Shown here one piece after another: positions 45,300-52,274 of a stretch of DNA of 64,000 bases. The notes under the pieces were generated by a model, which did no database searches, was not told the DNA's origin, and saw nothing but the letters and a program-made list of their open reading frames with translations. Each line of letters starts with the position of its first letter. Positions within the stretch are counted from its first letter, which is position 1. Made by a program: the position numbers and the translations under genes. The DNA is from Pseudomonas anatoliensis. GTDB taxonomy: Bacteria > Pseudomonadota > Gammaproteobacteria > Pseudomonadales > Pseudomonadaceae. The stretch is from assembly GCF_017976235.1 (NCBI RefSeq), contig NZ_JACVHC010000004.1:604699-668698 (forward strand), in the 5' to 3' direction.

Positions 45300-46010
45300 A
45301 TGTTGATCATGCACTATGTAAAACAATTAACGACGCCATCGACTCAGGAACAGAATACCGCCGCGATATCCGAAGGACGGCCCAAACGCTCAGTGGCATC
45401 CAGCAAGTTATGGGAAAACGCCAGCACCCTGAAAATATCGTTTATGCCAGAGGTGCCCAATGAACTCAGATATCGTATAGAGCGTGTCATTCGGCAATGG
45501 GAGCCTTTTATCAGCCTTGCGATAGAACTCGTGGATGATGGCGAAGGTGACATTCGCATTGCAGTCGGCAGTAAACAAAGCGAGTCAATGGTTGGTACCG
45601 ACGCACTCCGCGCGGATAAAAAAACAGCGACTCTGAAAATCGCTGTCAAGCCGGACGATTCAGACTTTGATCGAACAATGCTTCATGAGTTTGGCCATGC
45701 ATTAGGTTTCCAGCATGCCCACTTGCATCCCGAAGCCAATATTCAATGGAACAAACCCGCGATCTACAAGTATTTCACCGAGAGCCATGGATGGAGTAAC
45801 AAGGACGTTGATCGCAATCTGTTTTATATCAACGAATGGATGATTATTTATGGCACCTACGATAAAGATTCGATCATGCATTACCAGATCGCCAGTTTCA
45901 TGACTCGAAACAATTGGGAAACAGGGATCAACCAGACGCTCAGCGAAGGCGACAAGGCCTTCGCCAGAGCGATTTATCCACCTATCGATTACGGTGACCT
46001 GTCTATTTGA
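45300..46010 (+). CDS. Astacin/matrixin-like zinc metalloprotease
   Basis: A 236-residue predicted metzincin protease. The zinc motif HEFGHALGFQH (residues 129-139, with Glu130 as general base) is followed by LHPEA, and a Met-turn SIMHYQ stands at about 191-196 with the Met at 193. The SIMHY form is typical of astacins (M12A). About 100 residues precede the active site, consistent with a small catalytic domain. No signal peptide or membrane segment is visible, so export, if any, would need another route; an intracellular or contact-delivered role is equally open. The start may be ATG 45309, which has a GGA at better spacing. It is more AT-rich than its neighbours, stands alone, and overlaps the convergent antiporter gene by 8 bases. 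This suggests an accessory gene. Confidence 0.85.
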   Translation: MLIMHYVKQLTTPSTQEQNTAAISEGRPKRSVASSKLWENASTLKISFMPEVPNELRYRIERVIRQWEPFISLAIELVDDGEGDIRIAVGSKQSESMVGTDALRADKKTATLKIAVKPDDSDFDRTMLHEFGHALGFQHAHLHPEANIQWNKPAIYKYFTESHGWSNKDVDRNLFYINEWMIIYGTYDKDSIMHYQIASFMTRNNWETGINQTLSEGDKAFARAIYPPIDYGDLSI

Positions 46011-47634
46011 CTTGTCCTAGGTTGGCCTCACTCAGGTCGAGCTCCCCCAGCACTTCCCTGAGCACATCATCACCAATCTGATGTTGTCGGCTGAGGCTAT
46101 ACAACTCCAGGCGTTGCGCGCGCAGCGCCTTGAGACGTAAACGGCGCTCCAGCAGATCCATCTGGAATGCCAGCGCCTGGGCTTCGGCGGAGTCGTTGAA
46201 CACATCCAGCTGATGACGATACTCGGACATGATGCGCGCCTTGAGTTCCGCCGCCAGTGCTGCCTGCGCGGCGTCCTGCGGGGCAAGCTCTTCGGTTTCC
46301 AGCGAGTGAATGGCCGCCTCGGCGGTCTTGCGCCAGGCATCACGAACTTCCTGCCGGCGCTTGTCGTCCGGGCTCTTCTGGATGCCGCGCAGCAACAGTG
46401 GCAGTGCGATGCACGCCGAGACCAGCGAAAGCAAAATCACCCCCGCGGCGATAAAAATCAGCAGATCACGCTCGGGGAACGCATCCGCTCCCATCAGCAT
46501 CGGCACCGACATCACACCCGCCAGCGTCACCGCCCCGCGCACTCCGCCAACCGTCAGCAGCCAGCAGGATCGCGCAGTTGGCACTTGCGTCAGAGCACCT
46601 TTGCCGCGCAGACGCCGCAACAACACCGACAGGCGCCAAATGCTCTGCACCCAGATGAACCGCAGCACCACCAGCGCGAGGAATATCGCCACCACGTCGA
46701 GGCAGCGGTAAAACAGCGTCGGCCAGAGTGTCGATTCATGGCTGACCACGGCCTTGATGATGTCGGGCAGTTGCAGGCCCAGAAGCAGGAAGATCAGACC
46801 GTTAAAGGCAAACTCCAGCAGCGACCAGACGCTGCGATTGAGCAGTCGAGTGCTGGTCTGGCGCGGCAGCAGGTCGAGCCAGCTCTGCATCATCCCCGCC
46901 GCCACCGCGGAGAGAATGCCCGAGGCGCCAAGGCGTTCGGCCAACACATAAGCCGCAAACGGCAGCAGCAACATGAAGACGACGTGGGTCGCGGGATCAT
47001 CCCACCCGCGAGTGATCATCCACGACCGCAAACGCCCGACCAGCCAACTCAGCGCCACACCGACGGCCAGGCCGCCGACCGCCACCAATACGAATGTCAA
47101 ACTGGCGGTGGCCAGCGAGAACACGCCCGTCACCGCAGCGGCCAAAGCAAACTTGAACGTCACCAGACCCGACGCATCGTTCATCAGTGCTTCGCCCTGA
47201 AGCATGTGCATCAGCGGCGTCGGCAGGCGATTTTGCGAAATCGCCGAAACAGCCACCGCGTCCGTTGGCGACAACACGGCAGCCAACGCGAATGCCACCG
47301 GCAGCGGAATTGTCGGCAATAACCAATGAATGAAGTACCCGGCTCCAACCACCGTAAACAGCACCAGCCCGACGGCCAATGTCAGGATCGGGCCACGCAG
47401 GTGCCAGAGTTCGCGTTTGGGCATGCGCCAACCGTCGGAGAACAGCAGCGGCGGCAGGAACAGAAACAGGAATAGTTCGGGATCCAGCGCCACGTGCAAA
47501 CCGAGGGTCGGCCAGGCCAGCAAGGCGCCAGCGGCAATTTGCACAAGAGGCAGCGGCAGCGGGATGACCCGTCCGACCAGACGCGAGACGCTGACGAGCA
47601 TCAGCAGGATCAGGACGGTGTAAGCGGTTTGCAT
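46003..47634 (-). CDS. CPA1-family Na+/H+ antiporter
   Basis: A 543-residue inner-membrane cation/proton antiporter. About twelve hydrophobic segments span residues 1-410. Family motifs include FLPPLLFSDGWRM, the conserved LSPTDAVAVSAI, the ion-binding Asn-Asp in GEALMNDASGLV, and GGVRGAVTLAGV. A cytoplasmic tail of about 130 residues is charged and helical. It would use the proton gradient to expel Na+ or K+. The gene is convergent with the metalloprotease and overlaps its end by 8 bases. The exact ion cannot be read from sequence. Confidence 0.93.
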   Translation of the reverse strand: MQTAYTVLILLMLVSVSRLVGRVIPLPLPLVQIAAGALLAWPTLGLHVALDPELFLFLFLPPLLFSDGWRMPKRELWHLRGPILTLAVGLVLFTVVGAGYFIHWLLPTIPLPVAFALAAVLSPTDAVAVSAISQNRLPTPLMHMLQGEALMNDASGLVTFKFALAAAVTGVFSLATASLTFVLVAVGGLAVGVALSWLVGRLRSWMITRGWDDPATHVVFMLLLPFAAYVLAERLGASGILSAVAAGMMQSWLDLLPRQTSTRLLNRSVWSLLEFAFNGLIFLLLGLQLPDIIKAVVSHESTLWPTLFYRCLDVVAIFLALVVLRFIWVQSIWRLSVLLRRLRGKGALTQVPTARSCWLLTVGGVRGAVTLAGVMSVPMLMGADAFPERDLLIFIAAGVILLSLVSACIALPLLLRGIQKSPDDKRRQEVRDAWRKTAEAAIHSLETEELAPQDAAQAALAAELKARIMSEYRHQLDVFNDSAEAQALAFQMDLLERRLRLKALRAQRLELYSLSRQHQIGDDVLREVLGELDLSEANLGQVK

Positions 47635-47735
47635 AAATCAGAATCTCGGACAATCGACAGCGTTGAACTGCCATATTAGCCGTTTAGGCTGCGCCTGACC
47701 GTTGCACCTATGTCGCACGCCGACACTGATCCCCG

Positions 47736-47823
47736 TGTAGGAGCTGCGGCACGCTGCGATCTTTTGATGTTTAAAAACAGAATCAAAAGATCGCAGCCTC
47801 GTTTCACTCGACAGCTCCTACAG
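47736..47823. repeat. REPIN, family A (diverged)
   Basis: TGTAGGAGCTGCGGCACGCT and an inverted arm whose stem is interrupted (CAGCCTCGTTTCACTCGACAG). It lies between the antiporter and the ArsC-family gene. Confidence 0.88.
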
Positions 47824-47922
47824 GGTTTTGTGGTGGCAGATAAACCTCGGCGCCGCGAAACCGTTTGGTCATGGCATAATCCGACACCGTTTTTTTCCAG
47901 CACCTGTAAAGGGGGCAATTCC

Positions 47923-48285
47923 TTGACCGTTTCAAGTAAAACGTTGCACCTTTTCGGCATCAAAGCCTGCGACACCATGAAAAAGGCGCGCACCTGGCTT
48001 GATGAACACGCTGTCGCCTATGACTTTCACGATTACAAGACCGCCGGTATCGACCGCGAACACCTGACCCAATGGTGTGACGAGCACGGCTGGCAAACGG
48101 TGTTGAACCGCGCAGGCACGACCTTTCGCAAACTCGACGACGAACGTAAAGCCGATCTCGACCAAGCAAAAGCCATCGAACTGATGCTCGCCCAACCCTC
48201 GATGATCAAGCGCCCGGTGCTCGATCTCGGTGACCGAACCCTGATTGGCTTCAAGCCAGATATCTACGCGGCCGCTCTGAAGTAA
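47923..48285 (+). CDS. ArsC/Spx-family protein (YffB-like)
   Basis: A 120-residue thioredoxin-fold protein of the arsenate-reductase/Spx family. It has the N-terminal LFGIKACDTMKKA with one active-site-type Cys, WQTVLNRAGTTFRKL, the cis-Pro region MIKRPVLDLG, and LIGFKPD. It lacks the second thiol of Spx and the typical ArsC residues, matching the YffB subgroup, whose function is not settled although a glutathione-linked reductase role has been proposed. TTG 47923 is chosen because GGGGG stands seven bases upstream; no ATG is suitably placed. dapD follows after 31 bases, an association conserved in pseudomonads. Confidence 0.88.
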   Translation: MTVSSKTLHLFGIKACDTMKKARTWLDEHAVAYDFHDYKTAGIDREHLTQWCDEHGWQTVLNRAGTTFRKLDDERKADLDQAKAIELMLAQPSMIKRPVLDLGDRTLIGFKPDIYAAALK

Positions 48286-48316
48286 GCAGCCCGTCACTCT
48301 TTGTAGAGGTATTCAC

Positions 48317-49351
48317 ATGTCCAACTCTCTGTTCAGCATCGCCTTCGGTGTCGGCACGCAAAACCGCCAGGGCGCCTGGCTCGAAGTGTTTTACGCGCAG
48401 CCACTGCTTAATCCTTCGGCCGAACTGGTCGCTGCTGTTGCACCGATCCTCGGTTACACCGAAGGCAATCAGGCCATCACCTTCACCACCGCACAGGCTG
48501 CGCAACTGGCTGAAGCGGTCAAAGGCATCGACGCCGTTCAGGGCAAACTGCTGACCCGTCTGGCCGAGAGCCACAAGCCGCTGGTCGCCACTTTGCTGGC
48601 CGAAGACGCGCAACTGACTTCCACGCCTGAGGCGTACCTGAAGCTGCACCTGTTGTCCCACCGTCTGGTCAAGCCGCACGGCGTGAGCCTGGCCGGGATC
48701 TTCCCGCTGCTGCCGAACGTAGCGTGGACCAGCCAAGGCGCTGTCGACCTGAGCGAACTGGCCGAAATGCAACTTGAGGCGCGTCTGCGTGGCGAGTTGC
48801 TGGAAGTGTTCTCGGTGGACAAGTTCCCGAAAATGACCGACTACGTCGTACCGGCCGGCGTGCGTATCGCTGACGCCGCGCGTCTGCGTCTGGGCGCTTA
48901 CGTGGGCGAAGGCACCACCGTGATGCACGAAGGTTTCATCAACTTCAACGCCGGCACCGAAGGCCCGGGCATGATCGAAGGCCGCGTGTCGGCTGGCGTC
49001 TTCGTCGGCAAGGGTTCGGACCTGGGCGGCGGTTGCTCGACCATGGGCACCCTGTCGGGCGGCGGCAACATCGTGATCAAGGTTGGCGAAGGCTGCCTGA
49101 TCGGCGCCAACGCCGGTATCGGTATTCCGTTGGGCGACCGCAACACCGTCGAGTCGGGCCTGTACGTGACCGCCGGCACCAAAGTCGCGCTGCTGGACGA
49201 GCACAACAACCTGGTCAAGGTTGTGAAAGCACGCGAACTGGCCGGCCAGACCGACCTGCTGTTCCGTCGCAATTCGGAAACCGGTGCCGTGGAATGCAAA
49301 ACCCACAAATCGGCGATCGAGCTGAACGAAGCGCTGCACGCTCACAACTAA
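48317..49351 (+). CDS. dapD: 2,3,4,5-tetrahydropyridine-2,6-dicarboxylate N-succinyltransferase
   Basis: Starts the succinyl branch of lysine/diaminopimelate synthesis. The 344-residue product is of the longer DapD type found in pseudomonads: an N-terminal domain to about 170, then a left-handed beta-helix (VPAGVRIADAARLRLGAYVG, MHEGFINFNAG, GGGCSTMGTLSGGGN), and a short C-terminal region. AGAGGT lies upstream of the start. Confidence 0.95.
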   Translation: MSNSLFSIAFGVGTQNRQGAWLEVFYAQPLLNPSAELVAAVAPILGYTEGNQAITFTTAQAAQLAEAVKGIDAVQGKLLTRLAESHKPLVATLLAEDAQLTSTPEAYLKLHLLSHRLVKPHGVSLAGIFPLLPNVAWTSQGAVDLSELAEMQLEARLRGELLEVFSVDKFPKMTDYVVPAGVRIADAARLRLGAYVGEGTTVMHEGFINFNAGTEGPGMIEGRVSAGVFVGKGSDLGGGCSTMGTLSGGGNIVIKVGEGCLIGANAGIGIPLGDRNTVESGLYVTAGTKVALLDEHNNLVKVVKARELAGQTDLLFRRNSETGAVECKTHKSAIELNEALHAHN

Positions 49352-49367
49352 GCGTCAGACGATCCAT

Positions 49368-49440
49368 TGTAGGAGTGAGCCTGCTCGCGATGCTTTTAGC
49401 GCCCTCACAGACGCCATCGCGAGCAGGCTCACTCCTACAG
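49368..49440. repeat. REPIN, family B (GTAGGAGTGAGCCTGCTCGCGA)
   Basis: TTGTAGGAGTGAGCCTGCTC and its inverted copy around a short spacer, between dapD and csdA. The same family forms the array near the right end of the window. Confidence 0.92.
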
Positions 49441-49483
49441 GGTCTGGCGTACATCCCGCCCCTCTTCACCAGGGCTAAAAACT

Positions 49484-50689
49484 GTGATGATTGCCTCCCC
49501 CTGGCGTGCCGATTTTCCGGCCATCGCCGCTCTGCAACGGCAAGACCAGACCTATCTGGACAACGCCGCCACCACGCAAAAACCTCAAGCCCTGCTCGAC
49601 GCGCTGACGCATTACTACGCCAACGGCGCGGCCAATGTGCACCGTGCACAACACTTGCCCGGCGCTCATGCCACGCAGGCATTTGAAGACAGTCGACTGA
49701 AAGTTGCGCAATGGCTGAATGCCGGTGACAGCGGGCAGATCATCTTTACCCACGGCGCCACCAGCGCGCTGAATCTCCTGGCTTATGGCCTGGAACATCT
49801 TTTCCAGCCGGGCGATGAAATTGTCATCAGCGCCCTGGAGCATCACGCCAACCTGCTGCCGTGGCAGCAACTGGCACAACGTCGTCAACTGAAACTGGTG
49901 ATCCTGCCACTGGATGTCGACGGTTTGATCGACCTCGCCGCCGCTGTGCAGCTGATCGGCCCGCGCACGCGCCTGCTGGCGGTCAGTCAGTTGTCCAACG
50001 TGCTCGGCTCCTGGCAACCATTGCCGGCGCTGCTGGGCATGGCCAAGGCGCACAACGCGCTGACCGTGGTCGATGGCGCACAAGGTGTGGTTCACGGTCG
50101 GCATGACGTGCAGGCACTGGGTTGCGACTTTTATGTGTTTTCCAGCCACAAGCTGTACGGCCCCGATGGCCTCGGCGTGCTATTTGGGCGCAACACTGCG
50201 CTTGAACAGCTGAAACCGTGGCAGTTCGGTGGCGAAATGGTCCTGGAAGCCAACTATCACGACGCACGTTTCCGCCCTGCTCCACTGGGTTTCGAGGCGG
50301 GCACGCCGCCGATTGCCAGCGTGATCGGCCTCGGCGCGACCCTCGACTATCTGGCAGGTCTTGATCAGGACGCGGTGTCGGCGCACGAAGCGGCATTGCA
50401 TGACTACCTGTTGCGTGGCCTCGCGGCACGTAACGGCATTCGCCTGCTGGGCAAACCGCAACTGGCGCTGGCGAGTTTTGTCGTTGAAGGCGTACACAAC
50501 GCCGATTTGGCGCATTTGCTGACCGAGCAAGGCATTGCCGTGCGCGCCGGGCACCATTGCGCGATGCCGTTACTGAAAAGCTTTGAGCTGGCCGGGGCGA
50601 TTCGGGTGTCGCTGGCGCTGTACAACGATTCGGAGGATCTGGAACGGTTCTTTGAAGCGCTGGATCAGGCGCTGGAGTTATTGCGATGA
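49484..50689 (+). CDS. csdA: Cysteine desulfurase CsdA (class II)
   Basis: PLP enzyme that removes sulfur from cysteine and passes it as persulfide to its partner. The 401-residue protein has TYLDNAATTQKP, GATSALNLLAYG, ALEHHANLLPWQ, the PLP lysine Lys223 in SSHKLYGPDG and the catalytic Cys359 in AGHHCAMPLL. Linkage to a SufE-like gene (4-bp overlap) and to tcdA matches the CSD system of enterobacteria (CsdA-CsdE-TcdA); no sufBCD genes are near. The start could be GTG 49484 or ATG 49487; both are a similar distance from AGGG. Confidence 0.9.
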   Translation: MMIASPWRADFPAIAALQRQDQTYLDNAATTQKPQALLDALTHYYANGAANVHRAQHLPGAHATQAFEDSRLKVAQWLNAGDSGQIIFTHGATSALNLLAYGLEHLFQPGDEIVISALEHHANLLPWQQLAQRRQLKLVILPLDVDGLIDLAAAVQLIGPRTRLLAVSQLSNVLGSWQPLPALLGMAKAHNALTVVDGAQGVVHGRHDVQALGCDFYVFSSHKLYGPDGLGVLFGRNTALEQLKPWQFGGEMVLEANYHDARFRPAPLGFEAGTPPIASVIGLGATLDYLAGLDQDAVSAHEAALHDYLLRGLAARNGIRLLGKPQLALASFVVEGVHNADLAHLLTEQGIAVRAGHHCAMPLLKSFELAGAIRVSLALYNDSEDLERFFEALDQALELLR

Positions 50690-51090
50690 GCTTGCCGGTC
50701 GAGGCTGCCGAGGCGCTGCAAACCTTTCAGAATGCGGCAGGTTGGGAACAGCGGGCGCGGTTGTTGATGCAGTTTGGGGATCGTCTGCCACCGTTGAATG
50801 ACGCAGACAAGTGCGACGCCAACCGCGTGCATGGCTGTGAAAGCCAGATGTGGCTGGTCGGCGCGTTACAGGATGGCCACTGGCAGTTCGCCGCGAGTAG
50901 CGATGCGCGGATGATTCGTGGGTTGGTGGCGTTGCTGCTGTTGCGGGTCAATGGCCTGACCGCTAATGAGTTGCAGCAAGTGGATTTGCCGGACTGGTTC
51001 AGTCAGTTGGGGCTGTCGCGGCAATTATCACCTTCGCGCAGCAATGGCCTGAATGCTGTGCTTCAGCGGATGAATGAGCTCGCAGGTTAA
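50686..51090 (+). CDS. csdE: Sulfur acceptor CsdE (SufE family)
   Basis: Takes the persulfide from CsdA and passes it on. The 134-residue SufE-fold protein has the acceptor Cys in NRVHGCESQMWL and the family motif ARMIRGLVALLLLRVNG. It overlaps csdA by 4 bp (ATGA), so they are translationally coupled and probably made in equal amounts. Confidence 0.9.
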   Translation: MSLPVEAAEALQTFQNAAGWEQRARLLMQFGDRLPPLNDADKCDANRVHGCESQMWLVGALQDGHWQFAASSDARMIRGLVALLLLRVNGLTANELQQVDLPDWFSQLGLSRQLSPSRSNGLNAVLQRMNELAG

Positions 51091-51108
51091 TCCTGAAATG
51101 GAATTCCC

Positions 51109-51230
51109 CTGTGGCGAGGGGATTTATCCCCGATGGGTCGCAAAGCGGCCCCAGTTTTTCATAGTCACACCGCATCCATAGGCTTTGGGGCGGCTTCGCC
51201 CCCATCGGGGATAAATCCCCTCGCCACAAA
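51109..51230. repeat. REP pair, family C
   Basis: CTGTGGCGAGGGGATTTATC at the left and the inverted GATAAATCCCCTCGCCACAA at the right, with GATGGGTCGCAAAGCGGCCC inside. It fills the gap between the convergent csdE and tcdA, where it could act as a bidirectional transcription barrier. Confidence 0.9.
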
Positions 51231-51238
51231 AACTGCTT

Positions 51239-52054
51239 TCACTGCACTTCAGGTTTGACCCGCTCCGCCGGGCGCCGAACACCCGCCACAATCTTGTCCA
51301 CAGCCTTGGTCGCCGCAACCATGCCGAACGTCGCCGTGACCATCATCACCGCGCCAAACCCGCCCGCGCAGTCCAGCTTTACGCCGTCGCCGACAAAACT
51401 CTTCTGCAAACAAATGCTGCCATCCGGTTTCGGATAGCGCAGTTGCTCGGTGGAGAACACGCACGGCACGCTGTAATGGCGGGTCACGGTGCGCGAGAAG
51501 CCGTAATCGCGGCGCAATGTCGAGCGCACTTTCGAGGCCAGCGGATCGTTGAACGTGCGGTTGAGATCGCAGACCTGAATCAGCGTCGGATCAATCTGCC
51601 CACCCGCGCCACCGGTGGTGATGATCTGAATCTTGCGGCGCTTGCACCAGGCGATCAGCGCAGCTTTGGCGTTGACCGCGTCGATGCAGTCGATCACGCA
51701 GTCGATATTCGGCGTGATGTATTCGGCCATGGTCTCGCGGGTGACGAAATCCGCCACGGCGTGCACCGTGCAGTCCGGGTTGATCCCGCGCAGACGCTCG
51801 GCCATCACCTCGACCTTGGGTTTGCCGACGGTGCTGTCCAGCGCGTGCAACTGGCGGTTGGCGTTGCTGACACAGACGTCGTCGAGGTCGAACAGCGAAA
51901 TCTCGCCGACGCCACAGCGCGCAATGGCTTCCGCCGCCCAGGAACCGACGCCACCGACGCCGACGATCGCCACATGGGCCGCGCGCAAGCGCTCCATGCC
52001 TTCGATGCCATACAAACGGGCGATGCCTGCAAACCGCGGATCTTCTGTACTCAT
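51239..52054 (-). CDS. tcdA: tRNA threonylcarbamoyladenosine dehydratase TcdA (CsdL)
   Basis: E1-like ATP-dependent enzyme that cyclises t6A37 of tRNA to ct6A; in E. coli it works with the CsdA-CsdE sulfur relay. The 271-residue product has the nucleotide-binding VAIVGVGGVGSWAAE, LFDLDDVCVSNANRQ, CIDAVNAKAALIAWC, TGGAGGQIDP, and a hydrophobic C-terminal membrane segment (GGFGAVMMVTATFGMVAATK). ATG 52054 (MSTEDPRF) has GGGG eight bases upstream. It faces csdE. Confidence 0.95.
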   Translation of the reverse strand: MSTEDPRFAGIARLYGIEGMERLRAAHVAIVGVGGVGSWAAEAIARCGVGEISLFDLDDVCVSNANRQLHALDSTVGKPKVEVMAERLRGINPDCTVHAVADFVTRETMAEYITPNIDCVIDCIDAVNAKAALIAWCKRRKIQIITTGGAGGQIDPTLIQVCDLNRTFNDPLASKVRSTLRRDYGFSRTVTRHYSVPCVFSTEQLRYPKPDGSICLQKSFVGDGVKLDCAGGFGAVMMVTATFGMVAATKAVDKIVAGVRRPAERVKPEVQ

Positions 52055-52274
52055 GACCATTACCCCAAAAACCGGCGCGCATTATAGGGCTACGCAGCGA
52101 CAAGTTTTAACCTTCGATCTACAAGTGTAAGAACTTAAGTCAAAGAGGCTTGCCCAATGTGAGCCATTTCCCTGTCTGATGTACGACCGGCGAACTGTCG
52201 GTGTAGGATGCGCGCCCCTGTGGGGTACAGCCTACCGATCCTTCGTTCCACAGCCTTTGGAACCCGAAACAGCT

